From assembly GCA_002437905.1 (NCBI GenBank), contig DJRT01000011.1, positions 98,454 through 118,734 of the forward strand: 20,281 bases of DNA, in the 5' to 3' direction. A program made the position numbers and the translations under genes. The notes under the pieces were generated by a model. That model made no database searches, was not told the DNA's origin, and saw only the letters and a program-made list of their open reading frames with translations. The DNA comes from Ruminococcaceae bacterium UBA6353 (GTDB taxonomy: Bacteria; Bacillota; Clostridia; Oscillospirales; Acutalibacteraceae). Below are positions 7,655 through 15,500 of the stretch, in pieces; within the stretch, counting starts at the first letter, position 1, and each line of letters opens with the position of its first letter.

Positions 7655-10600
7655 TCCAACGAATATCCAAACGGTTCTTATCCCTGCTGCTGGTGGCAGT
7701 TATGGTGTTGGCGCTAGTGCCTGCCATTACTCTGCCCGCATTTGCAGCCAGCAGTGGCACTGTGACAGGCCTGAGTGATGCCAACATTGGCCTGAGCTTT
7801 AGCGGTGATGCAGATGATGCATGGAGCGCTACTGGTACAACGATCGTAGGCTCATCCACTTCTACCGGAGGAACCTGCGGAGACACCGCTTACGACTCCA
7901 CACTGACAATTACAAATAAGAAATCGACAACAGCAACGCTGTCATTTGATTATGCCATTGAGCAGAACAGCGGTACGATTAAGGTGAATGGAACCGCTAT
8001 TTCTGCAAACGGCAGTTTCACCAAAGAGCTTGCCGCCGGTGGAACAGTAACAGTTTACATTAAGTCCGGAAGCACAAGCGGTGCCACAAAAATTACCATG
8101 ACCAATGTGGTGCTGGTCTCAGATGTAACTGCGACTACGACCTTTGTGCCTGCCGAAAATGGTACCTATACAGTAGATGGCAAGACTGTCACAGAGGAAT
8201 ACCGCAGCACGCAAAGCTCTATGACTGCCTATCAGGTAGTGGCAACCCCAGCAGAGGGCTATCAGTTCCTTGGCTGGTACAATCTGACCACCGGCAAGTG
8301 CATCGCTACCACTGCGGCTACATCTTTGAATATTGAAAGCGACTGCACCATTACAGCAAAATTTGCAAGCAAAACCGCAGCCCTCTTTGAGACCGGCGGC
8401 CAACGGTTTGCAAATCTGAACGAAGCGGTTGCTTATGCGCAGGCAAATAAACAGTCCAAGATTACCTTGGCTACCGATGGTTCAATCAGTGGTACTTATA
8501 CCATCCCGACGGGCATTACATTGTTGATTCCCTTTGATGCAGCCGGGACTCTGTATACAAATGCTCCCGCAGCAATTCGGACAACTCCGGCATCTAAGGC
8601 ATTCCGGACGCTGACGATGAGTGAAGGTACTTCTATCACCGTCAAAGGTGCGATCAGCCTGGGCGGCAGATATTTTGCCGCAGGCGGCGGTCAGCAGGGT
8701 CGCCCTGTGGGCGATTACGGCTATATCAAAATGGCAGATAACAGCTCCATCACGGTAAAGAACGGCGGTAATCTCTATGCATGGGGTTTTATCTCCGGCA
8801 GCGGCTCTGTTTTGGCGGAATCGGGAGCAACCGTGTATGAGTTCTACCAGATTGCGGACTTCCGCGGCGGCAGCGCCTCCTCTGGCATGGGCAACAAGGT
8901 TTTCCCCTTCTCCCAGTATTTCGTTCAGAATATTGAGGTTCCCCTGACGCTGAACGCAGGCGCCAACGAGAAGGTTTTCAGCGGCGTTTACGCAATGAGT
9001 ACCACATATACCACCTCTATCAATTTTATTGGCAACGACGGTATGTTCAAAGTTGTCTCCGGAAGCTTCACCAAAGACTACGATGAAAAGACGGATCGTC
9101 TGATTTTGACTGTGAACGGCGAGGCAGAACTGAACACCCTTTCTCTGAAGTTGGCTAGTATGAGCGTTAACTCCGCAAGCTATGTACTCCCTATCACCAA
9201 CAACATCTCTATCAACATTCAGTCTGGAAAGGTCACCATCAACCAGGATACCGCACTGTTGGCAGGTGTCGAAGTGAGCATTGCTGAGGGTGCCGATTTG
9301 ACTATTTCCAACGGCAAGAATGTCTACATTTATGACGGCGATGAATGGAACTCTGACAACTTTGTCTGGGGTTCTTGCAAATTCAAGTCTGTTGCCTATG
9401 CTCCCGGCAAAACCTATAACCGCACCAATGCGGATTTGAAGGATGCCAAGGTGGATGTAAACGGTAGCCTGACGGCTATCGGTGCTATCTACACTACCAA
9501 GGGAGGCGCAGACATCTGCTCCAGTAACGGGACCGGCAAATATGTTCAGCAGGGTACACCTGGCGCGGAAACTGTTACACATCAGTACAACGCCAGCAGT
9601 AAAGATATTTCAATTGCCATCACCTCCGCTAAGCTCCACAATGCGGATGGCTCCTACACCGAAACCTCAAAGGTTACTGCGGGCACCACGATTCCTTATG
9701 CAAACGGAAAGTGGGAAATTCCCGTGTGCGATCATCAGTGGGATGAGGGCGTGATTACTACCGAACCCGGCTGTGTAACGGACGGCATAAAGACCTACAC
9801 CTGCACGATCTGCAAAGAAACAAAGACCGAGGTTATTCCTGCTACGGGTCATACCGAGGTGATCGACGAAGCTGTTGAAGCTACCTGCACCACACCTGGC
9901 AAGACCGAAGGCAAACATTGTTCGGTTTGCAACGAAGTGCTTGTTGCACAGGAAGAAATTCCTGCTAAGGGCCACAACTGGGACGAGGGCGTGATTACGA
10001 CTGCCCCGACCTGCAGCGATGCCGGTGTCAAGACCTACACTTGTACTGTTTGCAGCGAAACAAAGACCGAAGCGCTTAATGCAACCGGTCATACGCCTGT
10101 TGATGTTGCTGAACAGCCTGCCACCTGCACGGAAGCTGGTCATACGGCGGGTGTCAAATGCTCGGTTTGCGGCGCAACGATCTCCGGAATTGAGGAAATC
10201 CCTGCTACGGGTCATACCGAGGTGATTGATGAAGCCGTTGCAGCCACCTGCACCACACCCGGCAAGACTGAGGGTAAACACTGCTCCGTCTGCAACGAAG
10301 TGCTTGTAGCTCAGGAAGAAATTCCCGCGAAGGGTCATACCGAAGTTGTTGATGAAGCTGTTGAGGCTACCTGCACCACGCCTGGCAAGACCGAAGGCAA
10401 ACACTGCTCAGTTTGCAATGAAGTGCTTGTAGCGCAGGAAGAGATTCCTGCTAAGGGGCATACGGAAGTGATTGACGAAGCTGTTGCGGCTACCTGCACA
10501 GAAAACGGCAAGACGGAAGGTAAGCATTGCTCCGTTTGCAACGAAATCCTTGTTGCACAGGAAATTATTCCTGCCAAGGGGCATGTTGAAGAAATTCGGA

Positions 10601-12015
10601 ATGTAAAGGAAGTCACCGACACCGAGGACGGTTACACCGGCGATACATACTGCTCTGTATGCAACGAATTGCTGAAGAGCGGCGAAGTGATCTACCACAA
10701 TGGTTGGCGGAAAGATGGCGACAGCTATTACTTCTACCAGAATCAGAAGCCCGTTACCGGAATGGTTCGTGTGCCGTATCCTGCAGCGGATCTGCTGTCC
10801 GGCTACGGTCCTGATGCGGAAGATGCCGAAGTCAATGTTCCCAGTAAGGAAGGCAATCCCGACAATTATGACTATCCGGACCGTGAGAGTGCGCTGTTTG
10901 TCTTTGATGAAAATGGTGTGTTCCAGAAGGATCAGTGCGGTGTGTACAACGATAACGGCGTTACCCGCTGGATCAACAACGGTATGCTGGTCTGGCACGC
11001 GGGCCTGGTGAAGGACGGCGACGATTATCGTTACTTCAAGCGCAACGGTATGGTCACGAGCGTTGAAACCTATGTGGCCAAGACCAACGACCTGCTGCCG
11101 GCAGCTAAGTATACCTTTGATGCCGAAGGTAAGCTGATGAAGCTGGAAGGGCTCCATGAAGATCTGAACGGCAACCTCTGCTACTATGTCAACTATGTGA
11201 AGAACTATGCCGGCTTGGTCGAAGTGGACGGCAGCTACTACTACATCGCCAGCGATCTCAAGGCTGTCAAGAATTGCACTTACTATGTTACCAAGACCAA
11301 CGATCTGAAGCCTGCTGGTTATTATACCTTCGACGCGGACGGCAAGATGGTTATTAAGAGCGGCCTGGTCGAAGAAAATGGCGACCTGTACTACTATGTG
11401 AACGGCGCCAAAACAGCGGCCGGTCTGATTGAATGGGAAGGCAACTATTACTACATCGCCAGTAACCTAAAAGCAGTAAAGGATGCCAAGCACTATGTTT
11501 TTGCAGACAAGGCGAACGGCTTGAAAGCTGCCGGTTGGTACTGGTTCAACGCTGATGGCACGATGTTCCTTGAAGGTATCCGCGAAGAAAATGGCACGAA
11601 GTATTACTACAAGGATGGAGTGAAGAATTATGCCGGCCTGATCGAGATTTCCGGCGAATATTACTATGTTAAGAGTGACTGCTCTGTGGTTTGTGGCCGC
11701 AGCTATTATGTCACCAAATCCAACGGCCTGATGCCGAGCGCAACCTATACTTTCGATGCGGACGGCAAAATGGTAATCAAAAACGGCATCTATCGCGAGA
11801 AACTCGGCGACGGAAATGAGTACCTGTTCTACTATGTAAACAATGTGCGTCAGGTCAATACCGGTCTCGTACAGCTTGACGACGGCAGCTACATCTATGT
11901 CCGCAGCGGTGCAAACCTTGCGGTCGGCAGTTACTATGTTTCCAAAACTAATGATCTCCTCCCGAAGGGTACCTATACCTTTGGAGAAGACGGTAAGATG
12001 GTCGTAAATCCGTAA
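7651..12015 (+). CDS. Giant secreted multidomain surface protein with Cys-rich repeats and cell-wall-binding-like repeats
   Basis: A 1454-residue exported protein. Residues 1-32 are a signal peptide (basic start, long hydrophobic core, cleavage after AFA). About 36-160 is a Ser/Thr/Gly-rich beta domain. About 161-240 resembles an InlB B-type repeat (VVATPAEGYQFLGWYN ... CTITAKF). About 250-690 reads as a beta-helix-like stretch (SITVKGAISLG, SITVKNGGNLYAWG, ADLTISNGKNVYIY). Residues 693-1016 are eight Cys/His repeats. From about 1018 to the end are aromatic repeats with YYYVNGAKTAAGL-like units, similar to choline/glucan-binding modules. No LPXTG motif is present, so attachment is probably through the C-terminal repeats. 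It begins with ATGA overlap after AAGGAG, coupling it to the polysaccharide genes. No catalytic domain is recognised; an adhesin or matrix role is inference. Confidence 0.85.
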   Translation: MIQRISKRFLSLLLVAVMVLALVPAITLPAFAASSGTVTGLSDANIGLSFSGDADDAWSATGTTIVGSSTSTGGTCGDTAYDSTLTITNKKSTTATLSFDYAIEQNSGTIKVNGTAISANGSFTKELAAGGTVTVYIKSGSTSGATKITMTNVVLVSDVTATTTFVPAENGTYTVDGKTVTEEYRSTQSSMTAYQVVATPAEGYQFLGWYNLTTGKCIATTAATSLNIESDCTITAKFASKTAALFETGGQRFANLNEAVAYAQANKQSKITLATDGSISGTYTIPTGITLLIPFDAAGTLYTNAPAAIRTTPASKAFRTLTMSEGTSITVKGAISLGGRYFAAGGGQQGRPVGDYGYIKMADNSSITVKNGGNLYAWGFISGSGSVLAESGATVYEFYQIADFRGGSASSGMGNKVFPFSQYFVQNIEVPLTLNAGANEKVFSGVYAMSTTYTTSINFIGNDGMFKVVSGSFTKDYDEKTDRLILTVNGEAELNTLSLKLASMSVNSASYVLPITNNISINIQSGKVTINQDTALLAGVEVSIAEGADLTISNGKNVYIYDGDEWNSDNFVWGSCKFKSVAYAPGKTYNRTNADLKDAKVDVNGSLTAIGAIYTTKGGADICSSNGTGKYVQQGTPGAETVTHQYNASSKDISIAITSAKLHNADGSYTETSKVTAGTTIPYANGKWEIPVCDHQWDEGVITTEPGCVTDGIKTYTCTICKETKTEVIPATGHTEVIDEAVEATCTTPGKTEGKHCSVCNEVLVAQEEIPAKGHNWDEGVITTAPTCSDAGVKTYTCTVCSETKTEALNATGHTPVDVAEQPATCTEAGHTAGVKCSVCGATISGIEEIPATGHTEVIDEAVAATCTTPGKTEGKHCSVCNEVLVAQEEIPAKGHTEVVDEAVEATCTTPGKTEGKHCSVCNEVLVAQEEIPAKGHTEVIDEAVAATCTENGKTEGKHCSVCNEILVAQEIIPAKGHVEEIRNVKEVTDTEDGYTGDTYCSVCNELLKSGEVIYHNGWRKDGDSYYFYQNQKPVTGMVRVPYPAADLLSGYGPDAEDAEVNVPSKEGNPDNYDYPDRESALFVFDENGVFQKDQCGVYNDNGVTRWINNGMLVWHAGLVKDGDDYRYFKRNGMVTSVETYVAKTNDLLPAAKYTFDAEGKLMKLEGLHEDLNGNLCYYVNYVKNYAGLVEVDGSYYYIASDLKAVKNCTYYVTKTNDLKPAGYYTFDADGKMVIKSGLVEENGDLYYYVNGAKTAAGLIEWEGNYYYIASNLKAVKDAKHYVFADKANGLKAAGWYWFNADGTMFLEGIREENGTKYYYKDGVKNYAGLIEISGEYYYVKSDCSVVCGRSYYVTKSNGLMPSATYTFDADGKMVIKNGIYREKLGDGNEYLFYYVNNVRQVNTGLVQLDDGSYIYVRSGANLAVGSYYVSKTNDLLPKGTYTFGEDGKMVVNP
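9730..10701. repeat. Tandem 117/123-bp repeats encoding Cys/His modules
   Basis: Eight in-frame units encode about 39-41 residues each. Units start at 9730, 9847, 9970, 10087, 10210, 10333, 10456 and 10579. Units 1 and 3 are a 117-bp type (HQWDEGVITT or HNWDEGVITT opening, TYTCTICKETKTE core). Units 2 and 4-7 are a 123-bp type with ATCTTPGKTEGKHCSVCNEV as a representative core. Each intact unit has one early Cys plus a CxxC pair and a Gly-His start. Unit 8 has lost the early Cys (VTDTEDG). Units 2, 5, 6 and 7 are close at DNA level, pointing to recent tandem copying. Confidence 0.9.
10756..12004. repeat. Copy 1 of a 1.25-kb direct repeat (C-terminal module)
   Basis: This stretch encodes residues 1035 to the end of the 1454-residue protein and is highly similar to 16995-18243, at a constant offset of 6239 bp without internal gaps. 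The two proteins differ at about 24 of some 415 residues by hand count. Runs such as 11059-11150 and 11824-11930 are identical even at silent sites. Within the module, units of about 60 residues recur with the pattern YYVTKTNDLxPAxYYTFDADGKM followed by a GLVEENGDLYYYVN-like half. Confidence 0.92.
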
Positions 12016-12026
12016 GAGACAAGTGT

Positions 12027-12059
12027 GTATACAGGGTGGGAAAATCCCTCCCTGTATAC
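12027..12059 (+). terminator. Long intergenic hairpin (possible terminator or mRNA-end stabiliser)
   Basis: GTATACAGGG (12027-12036) pairs perfectly with CCCTGTATAC (12050-12059). After one T/T mismatch, GGGA (12038-12041) pairs with TCCC (12045-12048), leaving an AAA loop. It begins 11 bp after the stop of the giant gene. No T tract follows, so it is not a standard intrinsic terminator. It may act as a 3'-end stabiliser, a partial terminator lowering expression of the lipoprotein and second giant gene, or a bidirectional site. The Shine-Dalgarno of the next gene lies outside it. Confidence 0.5.
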
Positions 12060-12087
12060 CACTGCATTCACAGCGAAAGGAGTGCAT

Positions 12088-12573
12088 ATGCAGTTATCGC
12101 GAATTCGTAAATGGAGTGTAATGCTCCTTGTGATTTGTTCTATTGTCAGCTTGTTTGCCGGGTGCGGGAAAAAGGTTCCGGAATCTACTGCAGATCCTGC
12201 AGTAAATCAGAGTGAAAGCACGCCGCCGGAAGAAGAAATTGAGGATACCACGACACTTTCGGAAATCAACACCGACTTCGGAACGCTATATATTCCTCAA
12301 AAATACGAACAGCTTTTGAAAGCTGAGGTGGACAGCGATACAGTCAAGTTCATCACTGAACAAGACGGAAAAACCTACACTCTTTTCGACCTCAGCATTG
12401 GCGAAGAAGTTGGACAGCTTGCCGGAACACTGACTGACAAACACGGTACTTCTCGCGATGTATATATTACGGTTTATGACCTCGGTGACATCAGCGAATT
12501 GGCACAGGACAAGCAGGATCAGCTTTATGCCATGCAGGAGGCTGTGAATGTCATTGTCGAAAACTTGAAATAA
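12088..12573 (+). CDS. Small membrane-anchored lipoprotein, function unknown
   Basis: A 161-residue predicted lipoprotein. A basic start (QLSRIRKW) and hydrophobic core end in the lipobox LFAGC with Cys26 as the lipidated residue. A low-complexity acidic linker (STPPEEEIEDTT) precedes a folded domain with alternating beta strands (GTLYIPQKYEQLL, DTVKFITEQDGKTYTLFDL, RDVYITVYDL) and a C-terminal helix. The fold is not recognised. I chose the ATG at 12088, preceded by GAAAGGAG; an in-frame start at 12025 would place 21 extra residues, encoded partly by the hairpin, before the signal peptide. It sits between the two giant surface-protein genes, 20 bp before the second, so it may assist their export or anchoring. 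That is inference from position only. Confidence 0.85.
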   Translation: MQLSRIRKWSVMLLVICSIVSLFAGCGKKVPESTADPAVNQSESTPPEEEIEDTTTLSEINTDFGTLYIPQKYEQLLKAEVDSDTVKFITEQDGKTYTLFDLSIGEEVGQLAGTLTDKHGTSRDVYITVYDLGDISELAQDKQDQLYAMQEAVNVIVENLK

Positions 12574-12593
12574 ATATCCAGGAAGGAATTCAT

Positions 12594-15500
12594 ATGAAAA
12601 AATCATTTTCACTGCGATGGATATCTCTCCTGTTGGCGGTCATGATGGTTTTCAGTATTCTCCCGCTGTCTGTATTTGCGGTAGACACCTCAACCGATGA
12701 TGCACGGTATGCTGACTTCCTATCCTCATTGACCACCCTTGAGGGATATGCCGACGCTTACGCCCGGGAACATTCCGGCGAGGATGCTACAGCGCTTGTC
12801 ATTAACTACATTCGTTGTGGCGTGGAAAAATACACATCCAGCACATGGACGACCTTCTGCGGTCCGGAAAATACAGCCTTTACCGGTTATGTGTCCGAGC
12901 AGGACGCAGCCAACGGAACAAATGCCGTTGCTCTGCGCAGCCTGGAGGTTTTCACGGTACCCAACGGGAATGAGGTCGATTTTGCGCATATGTTCGGCGC
13001 AATGGACATGGCGTACCACACCGGCAATCAGAGCACTGCCGACCTTGGCAGCTGGGCGGGCGATATCTGCGACCTGCTTCAGCTCACGACCTACGCGGGC
13101 GTGACAGGCACAGTCGAGGAGATGGCCGAAGAAATCCGGACAAATAACGATAAGTATTTTCTGTATGACAACCCCGATCCGGAGGTTCACTCTTTCGGTA
13201 TTCTCGACCTGTACGGCGACCTTGACGCTTTTTACATTTTGAAGAAGATCGGCACCGGCGTGACGATCAGCTCGGTTATGAAGAATTACTTTACAACCAG
13301 CCTGACCGATGCCGCACGCGCAAAGTTCTTCTTGGACAACCGTTTCGGCGGAGTTTCAACGAAGGATGACATTCGCGCTTCCGTCTATGATACCTATTAC
13401 GGAAACGAGGGCATCCGCACGCTGGAAGGCAGTTACCTTCCGAATGGTGTCAATGCCGATCTGCGCCGTGCCTGCTGCTATGCTTTTGCCGATTATCTCT
13501 ACGAAACGGCAAAGGGACAGCTGGAAAACGATTATTACAAGGTCTTTTCCAGCACCTCCTCCATACTGGCTCCCGGCATTAAGCAGGAAGTGAAAATGGC
13601 GCTGACGAAGGATGATAAGCAGATTGTCTATTATCTCGCAACTGCGGATATCACACGCAGCGATGTCAATATCTATGCTAACTATAATGACAATGACGGC
13701 TCCGCATGGAAGATGGCTCGCTTGACGGATCAGATGAATGCTGCCGAGAAAAAGCATACCGACCCGAACGATACAGAACATTATATTCCCAACTACAGTG
13801 CTGTCGTCGGTGTCAATGCTGACTTCTACAACATGAGCAACGGCGCGCCTGCCGGTGCCCTGGTTATGGAGGGCGTTGAGTATCACGGCGTCGCCAGCGA
13901 AAACTTCTTCGGCATTCTCAAGGACGGAACGCCGATTATCGGTGGAAGTGCCGAGTGGGATGCACACAAGGGCGAGATTCAAGAGGCTGTTGGTGGTTCC
14001 ATGTGGCTCGTCCGAGACGGCAAAATCGTCGTGAATGCAACCAGCGATTATTACACAGGTCGTGTTTCCCGTACCTGCGTTGGTATTACTTATGACGGTC
14101 AGGTCGTGCTAATGGTGCTCGACGGACGGCAGGAGCCGTTCTCCGCGGGCGGCAGTGCCATCGAGATCGCACAGATTATGCAGGATGCCGGCTGTGTTGC
14201 CGCAATGAATCTGGACGGCGGCGGCTCCTCTACTTTTGCCTCCAAGGGCGAAGGCTCAGAAACGATCTCTGTTGTGAACCGTCCTTCGGATGGTTACGAA
14301 CGCTCTGTCAGCTCCACGCTTGTTGTTGTTTCGACCGCAAAGCCCTCCAATGTATTCGACCATGCAGTCGTTTCTGCGGACTATGACTATATGACTGTCG
14401 GGACCGAGCTGACCGTCAAAGCATCCGGCGTCACTTCTACCGGCGGCGCGATTGCACTCCCCGATGGTTCTGCGCTGAAGGTTTCCGATGAAAGCCTTGG
14501 TACGCTGTCGGGCGATGTGTTCACAGCAAAGGCGCTCGGTGATGTGCAGATTCAACTTATTGCAGCAGACGGCAGCGTGCTGGGCACAAAAACGCTGCAC
14601 ATTGTCGAACCGACGGAATTGAAATTCACCAAAGACAGCCTGAATGCGGTCTACGGCGAATCGACCGAGCTCCCGCTGGAGGCTACCTATAACGGCAACC
14701 CCGTAAAGATCAACCCCAATGATGTGCAGTTCGGTTTCCTGAAGATCACACTGCAATCGATCGGTGAAATCGAGGGTGGGAGTGTCAATACCACGAAAAC
14801 GGAATTGGTATTCGATTACCCCGAGGCAGGTACGATTTCCGGCTTTGATTTCACGCCCAATGTAAACAGCGAACTGCGTACTTTGACGATTGGTGCAGTT
14901 TTGAAAAACAAACTGGCTGAATTCCAGGCGACGATCAATCAGGAATATGCCCGTGCGTATCAGGAAGCTAAAGGCAAGGGCTACAGTGATGAAGAAGCTG
15001 CGATTCAGGCGCAAACTGCCGCAATCAATAAAGCATTGGAAACGGCAACAAAAATCACGACTTACCTGTATAAGAGCGACGAAGCAAACTTCGACTTCAA
15101 TCAGGCAACCGGCGGCAGCGGCCTGCTTGCATGGAACCGCACCGTTTCCAATTCAAACTATAAAGAGGACGAGCAGACCTATTACCAGATCGATTCTCAA
15201 ACCGGAATGGAAGCATCCTATACATTTGCAGTGGATATGTCCAAAATGCCGATTCCGGAGAAGCTTACGGCGCTTTTGTATATGCTTCCCGGCGGCGATC
15301 AGGAGGGCCGCACAGCATGGGATTTCCTGTTGCAGCTTGCCGAACGAATCAGCCCGCTGACGACGGTCACAATTACACTGACCGCACCGGAAGGCGTTAC
15401 GATCGATACCTCCAAGCTCCGTCTGGCAAATGAGTATTTCACCATGACCTCTGCTGAGGTGGAAGACAATAAGCTGACTGTCGTCTGCAACTTCATTCAG

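Noticed and set aside
8482..9582. 366-codon open frame on the minus strand opposite the beta-helix region
   Set aside because: It is antisense to the giant secreted protein, its residues show no signal, motif or domain order, and the sense strand has clear domain structure.
9730..10701. Regularly spaced repeats that might suggest a CRISPR array
   Set aside because: The units are 117-123 bp, directly adjacent, in frame and coding for Cys/His modules; there are no short repeats with unique spacers and no cas genes.
11900..12015. Search for an LPXTG sorting signal at the end of the giant proteins
   Set aside because: Neither C-terminus has LPXTG, a hydrophobic segment or a basic tail; both end in the repeat module, so sortase anchoring is not supported.
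12025..12087. Upstream in-frame start for the lipoprotein (21 extra residues)
   Set aside because: It would translate the intergenic hairpin and put extra residues before the signal peptide; GAAAGGAG directly precedes the ATG at 12088.
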